Of a stretch of DNA of 25,217 bases, positions 1 to 8,015 are shown piece by piece. The stretch is from a virus, in the IMG/VR virus record IMGVR_UViG_3300006121_000042, positions 1 through 25,217 of that record; one strand, given 5' to 3'. The notes beneath the pieces are model-generated. The model saw only the letters and a program-made list of their open reading frames with translations. It was not told the DNA's origin and did not search any database. Numbering within the stretch: the first letter of the stretch is position 1; each line of letters starts with the position of its first letter. The position numbers and the translations under genes are program-made.

Positions 1-2
1 GT

Positions 3-1931
3 AAAAATGCTAACGAATCTGGTAAGACACTTACGCAAATGACCGCTGAGACTAGAGATAGTCAATTAGGCAAGCAATTACAGGCTTACGGTATTACTTT
101 GGGTGACGAGTATATGAAATTGCAGGCGTTGGGATCCATGTACACCAAAGAGAACTTGCAAGGTCCAGAAGGTTCTCAAGGTGCGGCCAACAGAAAGAAA
201 TTAAGCGAAGCTAACGCCGAACTAGCAAAAGAATTACAATTATCTGCAAATGCCACCGGACGAAATCGTGGAGAAATAGAAGCAGAAATAGAAAGTAGAT
301 TAAAAGAAGGAAAATATTCAGCTGCCTTGCAAGGCATGAATGAAGATCAAAGAAAAAACTTTATTAGAACTCAAGCACAAGTATCTGTGTTTGGTAAAAG
401 TGCAGAAGACTTAGCCGCAACTATTGCAATAGGCGGGAGAAAAACTGAAGAGCAACAAAATTATCTAATGTCAATGGGCCCTAAGGCCGCTAGAGAATTT
501 GAGCGTGCCGCACAACTAAGTGCAAGTAAGGACGCAACTTCTAGAGAAGTTGGCCGTGCTATGATGAATAAGGCCTTAGCCGATGCTGCCGTATATAGAC
601 AAAATGATCCTCAGTTTAGAAGACAAATTGCCTTAGGCGGTCCACTTGCAGATACTTTTACAAAAGCGCAAGATGAAGATAGAATTAGTCAGCGTGTAGC
701 ACAAGTTTTACGCAATAGCAATGGTACACTTACCCCACAACAAGCTCTTGATCAAGTAAGAAGAGATGCACGATTTGAAAGAAGCGCACGAAATCCTAAA
801 GAAGCAGTACAAATTGCCGCTAACGAAAATCAAGATCGAGGCGCCAAATCTGCCGAAGCACTAGCAAAAGGATTTGACGATGCGTTTGCAAAAGGCGCTG
901 GCACCCAAGTAGCTAAAGCAATTGACAGTTATAGTACAGCAGTCTTTGGATCAGGTCAAGCCGCAGATAAAGCCACTAAGTATATCGATGGATTTATTAG
1001 AGCAATTACTGGCACTCCTACTCCTAAAACAACTCCACCTGTTCCTACTACCACAACAGATGGCAAACCAATACCATCTCCAAATAAAATGCCTACTAAG
1101 GAAGAAGGAGAAGCAGAACGTAAAGCCGCACAACCTAAAATAACACCTGCAACTCCTAATCCTAGTACGCAAATGCCGTCTGGAAATACAGTTACTCCCG
1201 CAGTAACAGCACCAGTAGTAGCACCTAATCCTAGTACGCAAATGCCGTCTAGTACTCCGGCAGCACCTGCGGTAACAGCACCTACAGCACCAAATCCTAG
1301 TACGCAAACAACTCCCCAAGTAGCTAAACCTACAGTATCTACTCCGTCAATGTCTAATCCAAGTACACAAATGCCATCATCGCCAAGTTGGTGGTCTACA
1401 AATATGCCAAGTTGGCTGGGCGGATCCGATAAACCTGTTAGCAGAGCAAATACTAGTTTAGGATCAGTTGGATCATTGCTTGAACAATTTAGTCCAAACG
1501 GCACTCCAGCGCTATTGCATAATGAAGAAGGTGTTATTAATCGTCAACAATTAGATAATTTAGCAAAGGGAGCAAAGAATTCTGGAGTAGAAGCAGGTTA
1601 TAAAGAATTTGCCAGTATGTTTGATGGAATTAAAACTAAGATAAGCTCAATCAACACACCGCAGACAACTTATAATCCTAGTTCAATGATAAACAGTTCT
1701 TTAAAGCTACCAACTGAAGAACCAAAAATATCTGCTCCAGCAATTACTAATCAACAATCACAATCTTCTAATATAATCACAGATTCTACAACTCTAAAAG
1801 ATGTCAATGAACAACTTGTAAGGTTAAATACTGGTATAATGCAATTAGTTGCTAACAGTTCAAAAACTGTTGATTTGAACGCAATGCAAATCAAAGCTAC
1901 TAAAAGCCTAAGCGGCAACAAATTTGCCTAA
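3..1931 (+). CDS. C-terminal part of a large virion protein, probably tail tape measure (5' end outside window)
   Basis: The frame is open to the left edge and no ribosome-binding site precedes the first internal ATG at 39, so the gene very likely starts outside the window. Counting from that ATG, the visible part has an Ala/Gln/Arg/Glu-rich helical region (about residues 1-330), then a Pro/Thr/Ser-rich linker (about 330-470) with four NPSTQ motifs. After this comes GTPALLHNEEGVINRQQL, which resembles the 'PALLHGGEAVIP'-type motif near the C-terminus of many phage tape measure proteins. The end, with a short helix and ATKSLSGNKFA, also fits that family. A tape measure sets tail length and fills the tail tube. 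The gene lies 12 bases before the portal gene. In T4 the portal follows gp18 and gp19, so this order differs. It could instead be another helical virion protein; the assignment is inferred from motifs and composition. Confidence 0.5.
   Translation, partial: KNANESGKTLTQMTAETRDSQLGKQLQAYGITLGDEYMKLQALGSMYTKENLQGPEGSQGAANRKKLSEANAELAKELQLSANATGRNRGEIEAEIESRLKEGKYSAALQGMNEDQRKNFIRTQAQVSVFGKSAEDLAATIAIGGRKTEEQQNYLMSMGPKAAREFERAAQLSASKDATSREVGRAMMNKALADAAVYRQNDPQFRRQIALGGPLADTFTKAQDEDRISQRVAQVLRNSNGTLTPQQALDQVRRDARFERSARNPKEAVQIAANENQDRGAKSAEALAKGFDDAFAKGAGTQVAKAIDSYSTAVFGSGQAADKATKYIDGFIRAITGTPTPKTTPPVPTTTTDGKPIPSPNKMPTKEEGEAERKAAQPKITPATPNPSTQMPSGNTVTPAVTAPVVAPNPSTQMPSSTPAAPAVTAPTAPNPSTQTTPQVAKPTVSTPSMSNPSTQMPSSPSWWSTNMPSWLGGSDKPVSRANTSLGSVGSLLEQFSPNGTPALLHNEEGVINRQQLDNLAKGAKNSGVEAGYKEFASMFDGIKTKISSINTPQTTYNPSSMINSSLKLPTEEPKISAPAITNQQSQSSNIITDSTTLKDVNEQLVRLNTGIMQLVANSSKTVDLNAMQIKATKSLSGNKFA
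1155..1379 (+). repeat. NPSTQM repeat in a proline-rich linker
   Basis: Four copies of a motif encoding NPST-Q-M/T-P/T lie at about 1158-1181, 1227-1250, 1293-1308 and 1356-1379. The first two are identical over 27 bases (1155-1181 and 1224-1250). The third is cut short after the Gln codon and the fourth has synonymous changes. The segments between them are Thr/Ala/Pro/Val-rich. Such a linker is expected to be extended and flexible, and identity at synonymous positions suggests recent duplication. Confidence 0.85.
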
Positions 1932-1943
1932 GGACAACCATAA

Positions 1944-3686
1944 ATGAGTTGGAAAAAGTATTTTACACCTGTAGCGTCAAACACATCAGGCTCACTAAGC
2001 CCTTTTAATGGCAGTACTAGCCTTGGCCCAAGCCAAACTAACTATAGTAATTATTTGCCGGACGTTTACACAGGTAGTCCTAACCGCATTGAACGTTATA
2101 GCCAGTATGAAGTAATGGATAGTGATCCAGAAGTTAATGCCGCATTAGATATTCTTGCAGAATTTTGTACACAAAAATTAAAAGATGGCAAAAGTCCATT
2201 TACTGTCAGCTGGAGAAACAAAGCTACTAACAGTGAAGTTAAAATTCTTGCAGAATATATGCAACAATGGACTAAACTACAAAAATTTGAAACAAGAATT
2301 TTTCGTATTGTACGCAATGTATTCAAATATGGCGATGCTTTTTTTGTCAGAGATCCTGAAAATCAAAAATGGACTTATATAGATCCTAGTCAAATTATCA
2401 AAGTTATTGTAAATGAAAGCGAAGGAAAGAAACCCGAGCAGTATGTTGTTAAAGATCTAGCACCTAATTTTGAAAATTTAGTTGTAACACAAATAACTCC
2501 TAATATTAATCCACGTAATAATGCCGCTGGCGGTAATAGTTATGGCGGTATGATGGGCAGTCCAGGTAGTAGTAAAGGTACTGTAGGTAATAGTCCTACT
2601 AGTGGAAACGGCAGTAGATTTGGTCTCAATCAACATGAAAGTGCTTTAGATGCAAAACATATTGTGCATTTAAGTCTAAGTGAAGGATTAGATAACAATT
2701 ATCCATTTGGTAATAGCCTATTAGAAAATATTTTTAAAGTTTACAAACAAAAAGAGCTATTAGAAGACGCAATTTTAATTTATCGTATACAACGTGCTCC
2801 TGAAAGACGTGTATTTCATATCGACGTAGGTAATATGCCTAGCCATTTAGCTATGGCATTCGTAGAACGTGTTAAGAATGAGATACATCAACGTAGAATT
2901 CCTAGTCAATCAGGTGGCGGACAAAATGTTATCGACTCTGCTTATAATCCTTTAAGCATTAATGAAGACTATTTCTTTCCAACAACAGCAGAAGGACGTG
3001 GATCTAAAGTAGAAACATTGCCCGGCGGGACTAACTTAGGTGAAATTGATGACTTAAAGTACTTTACTAACAAGTTATTCCGTGGTTTGCGTATTCCAAG
3101 TAGCTATTTGCCTACTGGTGCAGACGATAGCCAAGCAAGTTTTAATGATGGACGAGTAGGAACAGCATACATTCAAGAGTTACGCTTTAACAAATACTGT
3201 GAAAGACTACAAAGTCTTATTACATCTGTGTTTGATGAAGAGTTTAAGATGTATATGCATGCCAAAGGACTTAATTTAGATGCTAATTTATTTGAATTAA
3301 AGTTTAATCCTCCGATGAACTTTGCCAGTTCACGTCAAGCAAGCATTGATGCAGAACGTATTAATACATTTAATACCATTCAAGCAGTACCATTTATGTC
3401 AAAACGTTTTGCATTAAAGCGTTTCTTAGGTTTAACAGACGAAGAAGTAGCAGAAAACGAACGTTTATGGGGCGAGGAAGCTGGAAAAGGCGAACCTACA
3501 ATGACTGATGCCGCTGGAGAAATGCGTAGTGCAGGCTTATCTGCCGCCGGCATTGAAGGAGATTTAGGCGCCGCAGGTGATATGACTCCTCCAGAGGATA
3601 TGCAAGAAGAACCAGGAGCAGAAAGTCAAGCTACAGCCGCTGGACAAACAGCAGGCACACCTGCTCCAACAGCACCACCAGCATAA
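1944..3686 (+). CDS. 20: Portal vertex protein of the head, T4 gp20 family
   Basis: The portal is a dodecameric ring at one vertex of the prohead. It initiates head assembly, passes DNA and joins the tail. The protein has 580 residues (T4 gp20 has 524) and family-typical features: an N-terminal RIERYSQYEVMDSDPEVNAA segment (about 50-70), WTYIDPSQIIKV in the clip/wing region, and GTNLGEIDDLKYFTNKLFRG followed by IPSSYLP (about 360-390). Two parts look lineage-specific: a Gly/Ser/Asn-rich insertion at about 194-226 and an Ala/Pro/Glu-rich, probably disordered C-terminal tail from about 530. The ATG follows TAAGGACAACC, a reasonable ribosome-binding site, 12 bases after the preceding gene. Protease, scaffold and capsid genes downstream confirm the identification. 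The stop codon lies inside a late-promoter-like motif. Confidence 0.95.
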   Translation: MSWKKYFTPVASNTSGSLSPFNGSTSLGPSQTNYSNYLPDVYTGSPNRIERYSQYEVMDSDPEVNAALDILAEFCTQKLKDGKSPFTVSWRNKATNSEVKILAEYMQQWTKLQKFETRIFRIVRNVFKYGDAFFVRDPENQKWTYIDPSQIIKVIVNESEGKKPEQYVVKDLAPNFENLVVTQITPNINPRNNAAGGNSYGGMMGSPGSSKGTVGNSPTSGNGSRFGLNQHESALDAKHIVHLSLSEGLDNNYPFGNSLLENIFKVYKQKELLEDAILIYRIQRAPERRVFHIDVGNMPSHLAMAFVERVKNEIHQRRIPSQSGGGQNVIDSAYNPLSINEDYFFPTTAEGRGSKVETLPGGTNLGEIDDLKYFTNKLFRGLRIPSSYLPTGADDSQASFNDGRVGTAYIQELRFNKYCERLQSLITSVFDEEFKMYMHAKGLNLDANLFELKFNPPMNFASSRQASIDAERINTFNTIQAVPFMSKRFALKRFLGLTDEEVAENERLWGEEAGKGEPTMTDAAGEMRSAGLSAAGIEGDLGAAGDMTPPEDMQEEPGAESQATAAGQTAGTPAPTAPPA

Positions 3687-3693
3687 ATACAAT
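3684..3693 (+). promoter_or_regulatory. Late-promoter-like motif TAAATACAAT overlapping the portal stop
   Basis: The motif resembles the T4 late consensus TATAAATA. Its first three bases are the TAA stop of the portal gene and its last base touches the ATG at 3694. The same 11 bases, GCATAAATACA, recur at 8595-8605, again on a stop codon. By T4 spacing, transcription would start at or just inside the ATG, so a promoter role for the gene at 3694 is uncertain. Confidence 0.45.
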
Positions 3694-3933
3694 ATGATTT
3701 TAAGAGAATTGTTTTACATTGATCCTGATACAAGACATGTGGCTAATGATTTACGCTACGAGCCTAAACGTGACGATACAGTTATGCACAGAACTGACAC
3801 ACGTAAAACCAGATTAACTTTAAAACAACTTAATGAACTACGTAAAAGTAGTGAAGCACATATACTAGAACAAGAGAACGAACTAGAATTTATACATTCA
3901 ATGTACGCAACTCCACCGGCTCCACCGGCATAA
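3694..3933 (+). CDS. Small conserved protein of T4-like aquatic phages, function unknown
   Basis: This 79-residue charged protein has no membrane segment or signal peptide. Residues about 35-70 (TRKTRLTLKQLNELRKSSEA and on to EFIHSMY) look like a basic then acidic helix ending in Met-Tyr. I recall this pattern from small proteins beside the portal gene in aquatic T4-like phages, but know no function for it. It ends TPPAPPA, similar to the APPA end of the portal protein just upstream. It occupies the place of T4 gp67, but the acidic gp67-like protein is the next gene, so this one is something else. The ATG is 7 bases after the portal stop, with no Shine-Dalgarno sequence. Translation may depend on coupling to the portal gene. 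Confidence 0.75.
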   Translation: MILRELFYIDPDTRHVANDLRYEPKRDDTVMHRTDTRKTRLTLKQLNELRKSSEAHILEQENELEFIHSMYATPPAPPA

Positions 3934-3976
3934 TAAAGAAAAATTGTCAAAACTGACTGTTTTTCGTCTATATCCA

Positions 3977-3999
3977 TACACTTTTTTAACAAAAGTGTA
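3977..3999 (+). other. Perfect 9-bp inverted repeat next to a late promoter
   Basis: TACACTTTT (3977-3985) and AAAAGTGTA (3991-3999) are exact inverted repeats around a 5-base loop. The right arm overlaps the TAAATA motif by two bases. The stem is AT-rich and lacks a T-run on the + strand, so it is not a convincing + strand terminator. As it lies upstream of the expected transcription start, it could be a protein-binding operator or a weak transcript end from upstream. Confidence 0.5.
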
Positions 4000-4008
4000 A
4001 ATATAATA
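3998..4008 (+). promoter_or_regulatory. Probable late promoter of the gp67-gp23 operon
   Basis: TAAATATAATA matches the core of the T4 late promoter and also contains TATAAT (4002-4007). It lies 40 bases before the ATG of the gp67-like gene, leaving room for a leader with a good ribosome-binding site (CAGGAGAA). It is the only such motif before the four tightly spaced head genes. Confidence 0.65.
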
Positions 4009-4019
4009 CAGCCTTGTAT
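4006..4019 (+). other. Stem-loop at the expected 5' end of the head-operon transcript
   Basis: ATACA (4006-4010) pairs with TGTAT (4015-4019) around the loop GCCT. By T4 spacing transcription would start near 4009, so this short stem would be at or partly upstream of the 5' end. It is weak alone, but similar stems follow the motif at 8598 and 13956. Confidence 0.35.
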
Positions 4020-4048
4020 CACAATTACAAATCACAGGAGAAATAAAC

Positions 4049-5008
4049 ATGACTGACCGCGCTCAATTTGAAGCCATGCTAGAAGCTTTGATCAATGATG
4101 ATCAACAGGCAGCAAAAGAAATATTTCATAATATCGTAGTAGGCAAAAGCCGTGAAATCTACGAAAGTCTTTTAGAAGACGACTTTGGTGGTGAAGAGAC
4201 ACCAATGGAGGAAGAGGAAGAGGAAGAGTCTAAGCCTAAAGCCAAAGACCAAGGTAACCCATATGGCTCAGATGATGATGCAGAAGATGATGATGCAGAA
4301 GATGATGATGCAGAAGATGATGATGCAGAAGATGATGATGCAGAAGATGATGCAGAAGATGACATGAGCTTCGGCGATGACGACGGTGAAGAAGGTGGCG
4401 ATATTGAAGATCGCGTAATGGATCTAGAAGATGCATTAGAAGACCTAAAAGCAGAATTTGAACAATTAATGGCCGACGAAGAGCATGAGCCAGAACATCA
4501 CGATGGTATCGATGATCCATCATTTGGTGGCGATGAAATGGGCGGCGATTTAGAAACAGAATTAATGGAATACGTAATTCCAGTTAAAGACGGACACGGT
4601 GCAGAGCGTAAAGGTGTTTCAAGCAAGACTGTTGGATCAGGAAGCTATGAAAATGCTGGAGAAGAATATCCAAAAAGTACAATTCGTGGTGACATGGTAA
4701 ACAATATGGGCGGTACAGCAAGTAACATTGCTCAGAACTATGTTGAAGTACACGGTGATGCCGGTACTAAAAATGGTGGCGGTACACAAGGTGGATTGCT
4801 AAAGCCAAGTACACAAATGATGAACGCTGGTAATGTTAATGTTCCTGGAAATAAGAAAGCTCCAGCTTACAAAAACGATGGCAAAGGTCATGGCGCAGAG
4901 AAGAAAGGTGCTAAACCAGGTGAAATGGTAGGTGCGCATACTGGTGAAGTAGGCGGACAACGTGGCGAGCAGAACAAGCAAAGTACGCTTCGCCCAATTA
5001 AGAAATAA
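4049..5008 (+). CDS. 67: Acidic prohead core protein with T4 gp67-like N-terminus and long extension
   Basis: Residues 1-45 form a predicted helical segment (FEAMLEALINDDQQAAKEIF, then a REIYESLLED stretch) followed by a long Asp/Glu tract at about 50-125. T4 gp67 has the same plan: a short helix, then an acidic tail, in 80 residues. gp67 is an internal prohead-core protein that affects head shape and is cut by gp21. This protein has 319 residues. The acidic tract contains five 15-base repeats coding DDDAE. A second acidic helical segment follows (about 120-160), then a Gly/Asn/Lys-rich, probably disordered region of some 140 residues with two copies of GHGAE(R/K)KG (near 182 and 280). That extension is absent from T4 gp67. 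The ATG has a strong ribosome-binding site, and the place just before gp21 supports the core role. I infer the assignment from layout and composition. Confidence 0.75.
   Translation: MTDRAQFEAMLEALINDDQQAAKEIFHNIVVGKSREIYESLLEDDFGGEETPMEEEEEEESKPKAKDQGNPYGSDDDAEDDDAEDDDAEDDDAEDDDAEDDAEDDMSFGDDDGEEGGDIEDRVMDLEDALEDLKAEFEQLMADEEHEPEHHDGIDDPSFGGDEMGGDLETELMEYVIPVKDGHGAERKGVSSKTVGSGSYENAGEEYPKSTIRGDMVNNMGGTASNIAQNYVEVHGDAGTKNGGGTQGGLLKPSTQMMNAGNVNVPGNKKAPAYKNDGKGHGAEKKGAKPGEMVGAHTGEVGGQRGEQNKQSTLRPIKK
4271..4357 (+). repeat. In-frame 15-base tandem repeat coding DDDAE
   Basis: Five perfect copies of GATGATGATGCAGAA run from 4271 to 4345, followed by a 12-base copy missing one GAT (4346-4357). 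The unit is a multiple of three, so copy-number change would preserve the frame and lengthen or shorten the acidic tract. Perfect identity points to slippage or very recent expansion. Confidence 0.95.
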
Positions 5009-5024
5009 GAGAACATACTAGACT

Positions 5025-5651
5025 ATGTTATACCTCCGAGAGAATCTCAGTTTCAACGAAGCAAAAATGATCGTTGAGTCTGATGACAAAGAAGGAAAAA
5101 ATTTATACATGTCCGGGATTTGCATCCAGGGCGGTATAAAAAACGCTAACCAGCGTGTATATCCTGTAAACGAGATTGGCAAGGCTGTCAAGACCTTAAA
5201 CGATCAGATTCAAAACGGTTATTCAGTTCTCGGAGAAGTGGATCATCCAGATGATCTAAAAATTAACCTGGACCGTGTGTCCCACATGATAGTTAATATG
5301 TGGATGGACGGTCCAAATGGTTACGGTAAACTGAAAATTTTACCAACCCCTATGGGACAACTAATCAAGACAATGTTGGAAAGCGGAGTCAAGTTGGGTG
5401 TTTCAAGTCGCGGATCCGGAAACGTCAAAGAAGACGGATCCGGTGAAGTATCAGATTTTGAGATTATCACAGTAGATATGGTAGCTCAACCTAGTGCTCC
5501 TGGAGCATATCCTACACCAATTTATGAACACCTGATGAATAGTCGTGGTGGGTTTAATGCCTTACGCATAGCGCAAGAGGTGAAAGATGATCCCAAGGCA
5601 CAGAAATATCTCAAAGAGAGCTTATTGAATATAATAAGCAAACTCCAATAA
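5025..5651 (+). CDS. 21: Prohead core protease, T4 gp21 family
   Basis: This serine protease of the herpesvirus-assemblin type digests the scaffold and trims the capsid proteins at (L/I)xE sites during head maturation. The 208 residues match the 212 of T4 gp21. Likely catalytic positions are His74 in GEVDHPDD and Ser127 or Ser128 in KLGVSSRGSG; Asp151 in the following VDMVAQPSAPGA block is another conserved-looking residue. The N-terminal part (NLYMSGICIQGG, NANQRVYP) is typical of the family. The upstream ribosome-binding site is weak (AAGAGAAC, more than 10 bases before the ATG), 16 bases after the gp67-like gene, so lower expression than gp22 or gp23 is plausible. The assignment of individual catalytic residues is by motif only. 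Confidence 0.94.
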   Translation: MLYLRENLSFNEAKMIVESDDKEGKNLYMSGICIQGGIKNANQRVYPVNEIGKAVKTLNDQIQNGYSVLGEVDHPDDLKINLDRVSHMIVNMWMDGPNGYGKLKILPTPMGQLIKTMLESGVKLGVSSRGSGNVKEDGSGEVSDFEIITVDMVAQPSAPGAYPTPIYEHLMNSRGGFNALRIAQEVKDDPKAQKYLKESLLNIISKLQ

Positions 5652-5664
5652 TAAGGAGAATCAT

Positions 5665-6759
5665 ATGTTGGATGCACTAAAAGGTTTATTTGAAAACAAT
5701 ATGATTTCTGAGGAGATCAAAGAGTCAATTGAGGCAGCTTTCGAAGCTCGCATTAGCGAGAGTCGCGAAGTACTAACTCAACAATTACGTGAAGAGTTTG
5801 CACAAAAATACGAACACGACAAGAACACAATGATAGATGCAGTAGATCGTATGATCTCTGAGCAACTATCTACTGAGATTGTCGAATTTGCAGATGATCG
5901 TAAGCAATTAGCTGAAATGAAAGTTAAGCTAGCTAAAGAAAAGAAGAAGGCAGCTGAAGTAATGAAAGAATTCGTTACACGTCAACTAGCTTCTGAAGTT
6001 CGTGAATTGCATGAAGATCAAGTTGTAATGGCAAGTAAATTTGGTAAACTAGAACAATTCGTAGTTGAAGCTCTTGCTCAAGAAATCGCAGAGTTTTACA
6101 AAGACAAACGTGACCTCGCAGAAACTAAAGTACGTTTAGTTCGTGAAGGTCGTCAACAAATCACTAAGGTAAAACAACAATTTGTAACCCGCGCCGCTCA
6201 AATGGTCGAAGGTGTTGTAACTAAGAATTTAACTTCTGAACTTACAGCATTAAGAGAAGACATCGAAGCCGCACGTCGTGCAGATTTTGGCCGCAAGTTA
6301 TTCGAGGCTTTTGCCGCTGAATATTCTTCAAGCTACCTAAATGAAAAATCGGAAACTGCTAAACTACTCAAGGTCATAGACATGAAGGACTTAGCTATGC
6401 AAGAGGCCGCACAAGCCGTTGTTAAAGCTGAGAAGTTAATAGAAAGTAAACAAGCAGAAATCCAGGCTTTGAAAGAAGCTCAAGAACGTAAAGCAATCAT
6501 GAATGAGTTACTTGCTCCTTTAAACAAGGAACAAAAAGCAATCATGGGAGAGCTAATGGAAGGCGTAAAGACTGCACGTCTAAACGAAAGTTTTGAAAAG
6601 TATTTGCCAGCCGTAATAGCAGGCAATGCACCGCAGAAGAAACAGGCACTAGTAGAGGCTAAAGAAGTAACCGGAAATAAGATTTCCAACACCAAACATA
6701 GCAGTGAGTCCGATAACAACATCGTTGATATTCGTAAACTTGCTGGACTAAAATTTTAA
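5665..6759 (+). CDS. 22: Prohead core scaffold protein, T4 gp22 family
   Basis: The scaffold fills the prohead core, guides capsid assembly and is then degraded by gp21. The protein has 364 residues (T4 gp22 has 269), is almost entirely helical and highly charged, and lies between protease and capsid genes as in T4. Two parts of about 60 residues look duplicated: roughly 65-120 and 130-195. Both follow the pattern ...EI-EF--D-R-LAE-KV-L--E and later FVTR. This probably explains the extra length. It has several LxE or IxE sites expected for gp21 digestion and ends NIVDIRKLAGLKF. A strong ribosome-binding site, AAGGAG, precedes the ATG at ideal spacing. The family is called from context, composition and length rather than from a single diagnostic motif. 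Confidence 0.88.
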   Translation: MLDALKGLFENNMISEEIKESIEAAFEARISESREVLTQQLREEFAQKYEHDKNTMIDAVDRMISEQLSTEIVEFADDRKQLAEMKVKLAKEKKKAAEVMKEFVTRQLASEVRELHEDQVVMASKFGKLEQFVVEALAQEIAEFYKDKRDLAETKVRLVREGRQQITKVKQQFVTRAAQMVEGVVTKNLTSELTALREDIEAARRADFGRKLFEAFAAEYSSSYLNEKSETAKLLKVIDMKDLAMQEAAQAVVKAEKLIESKQAEIQALKEAQERKAIMNELLAPLNKEQKAIMGELMEGVKTARLNESFEKYLPAVIAGNAPQKKQALVEAKEVTGNKISNTKHSSESDNNIVDIRKLAGLKF

Positions 6760-6772
6760 GGAGAAAATTTAA

Positions 6773-7948
6773 ATGTCAGAACTATTAAACGGACGTTGGG
6801 CAGAAACTAAGGAAGCCCTATTAGAAGGCTTACAAGGCACAAAAAAATCAGTAATGGGTGTAACACTAGAGAATACTCGTAAGTATTTGCTAGAAAGCCC
6901 AACAGCTGGTGCCACTTCTGCCGGCAACGTTGCAACATTAAACCGCGTAATTCTACCGGTAATTCGTCGTGTTATGCCAACCGTTATTGCTAACGAGTTG
7001 TTAGGCGTACAACCAATGACTGGTCCAGTTGGTCAAATTCACACTCTACGTGTGCGTTATGCTGACACATCATCAGGCGCTGGAGTCGTAGCAGGTGAAG
7101 AGGCATTAAGCCCATTCAAGATTGCGGCTTCTTATTCTGGTAACCAAACTGACGCAACTTCAAAAGCTAGCTCAACAGCTACTTTAGAAGGTCAAGCTGG
7201 TAACCGTTTAAGCATCCAGATCTTGAAACAAACAGTTGAAGCTAAGACACGTAAGTTATCAGCTCGCTGGACATTTGAGGCTGCTCAAGACGCTCAAGCT
7301 CAACAAGGTATTGACGTTGAAGCAGAAATTATGGCTGCTCTTGCACAAGAAATTACAGCTGAAATCGACCAAGAGATCATTGCATCATTGATCACATTGG
7401 CTGGTACTGCTAGCTACACATACGACCAAGCGTCTGTAAGTGGTACAGCTACATTCGTTGGTGACGAGCATGCTGCCTTAGCAGTTATGATCAACCGCGT
7501 AAGTAACTTGATCGCTCAACGTACACGTCGTGGTGCTGGTAACTACGCTGTTGTATCACCATTTGCATTGACAATTCTACAATCTGCTACTACTTCAGCT
7601 TTTGCTCGTACAACAGAAGGTACATTTGAAGCACCTACAAACACTAAGTTTGTTGGTACATTAAACAATGCTATGAAAGTATATGTAAACAGCTATGCTG
7701 TTGACACAACTGATATTCTTATCGGTTACAAAGGTGCTTCAGAGTCTGATGCTCCTGCTTTCTATTGCCCATACATTCCATTGATGAGCAGTGGTGTTGT
7801 TTTAGATCCATCAACATTCGAACCAGTCGTTTCATTCATGACACGTTATGGTTATGTTGAGTTGTCAAACACAGCAAGTTCTTTAGGTAATGCCGCTGAC
7901 TATCTAGGTCGTGTTGCTATTACTTCAGCTAACGTTAAGTTCCAGTAA
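6773..7948 (+). CDS. 23: Major capsid protein, T4 gp23 family
   Basis: This HK97-fold protein forms the hexameric lattice of the head. Diagnostic segments include NRVILPVIRRVMPTVIANEL (about 55-75), the MTGPVGQIHTLRVRYA block, RWTFEAAQDAQAQQGIDVEA, EITAEIDQEIIASL and SPFALTILQSA. It has 391 residues, about 130 fewer than T4 gp23 (521), so some T4 insertions are probably absent. The gp21 consensus (L/I)xE occurs at LLE|G (residue 18) and LLE|S (residue 41). The second lies shortly before the conserved core and is the likelier maturation site. AAGGAG precedes the ATG, 13 bases after gp22, and an intrinsic terminator follows the stop by 25 bases, as expected for the most abundant virion protein. 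Confidence 0.97.
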   Translation: MSELLNGRWAETKEALLEGLQGTKKSVMGVTLENTRKYLLESPTAGATSAGNVATLNRVILPVIRRVMPTVIANELLGVQPMTGPVGQIHTLRVRYADTSSGAGVVAGEEALSPFKIAASYSGNQTDATSKASSTATLEGQAGNRLSIQILKQTVEAKTRKLSARWTFEAAQDAQAQQGIDVEAEIMAALAQEITAEIDQEIIASLITLAGTASYTYDQASVSGTATFVGDEHAALAVMINRVSNLIAQRTRRGAGNYAVVSPFALTILQSATTSAFARTTEGTFEAPTNTKFVGTLNNAMKVYVNSYAVDTTDILIGYKGASESDAPAFYCPYIPLMSSGVVLDPSTFEPVVSFMTRYGYVELSNTASSLGNAADYLGRVAITSANVKFQ

Positions 7949-7973
7949 TTTAATCTTAGTCTTAAAGACAATG

Positions 7974-7998
7974 AAAAGGACTCTTTGGAGTCCTTTTT
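7974..7998 (+). terminator. Intrinsic terminator after the major capsid gene
   Basis: AAAAGGACTC (7974-7983) pairs perfectly with GAGTCCTTTT (7988-7997) around the loop TTTG, and the right arm runs into a T tract (TTTTT, 7994-7998). This is a textbook Rho-independent terminator. A late-promoter-like motif for the next gene starts only 8 bases later. Confidence 0.93.
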
Positions 7999-8005
7999 GT
8001 TTGGG

Positions 8006-8015
8006 TAAATATAAT
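8006..8015 (+). promoter_or_regulatory. Late-promoter-like motif TAAATATAAT directly before an ATG
   Basis: It sits between the capsid terminator and the ATG at 8016 and abuts that ATG, as at 3684-3696. Because the terminator isolates the next gene, a promoter is needed here. However, the T4 spacing would put the start at or just past the ATG, giving a leaderless transcript at best. Confidence 0.5.

Noticed and set aside
956-1504. Long open frame on the - strand opposite the proline-rich linker
   Set aside because: It is a by-product of low-complexity codons in the + strand gene; no ribosome-binding site and low-complexity protein.
3694-3933. Assignment of the 79-residue protein as gp67 by position and length
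   Set aside because: It lacks the acidic tail; the following gene has the helix plus Asp/Glu plan of gp67.
4271-4357. CRISPR-like short repeats
   Set aside because: The 15-base units are directly adjacent without spacers and lie in frame inside a coding gene.
4159-4523. Open frames on both strands over the GAT-rich repeat, coding Ser/Ala or Leu/His repeats
   Set aside because: They are translations of the same trinucleotide-rich repeat in other frames of the acidic core protein gene.
7911-8015. Earlier starts (including ATG at 7971) for the gene at 8016
   Set aside because: They lie within the end of the capsid gene or in its terminator, without a ribosome-binding site, and would translate the hairpin.
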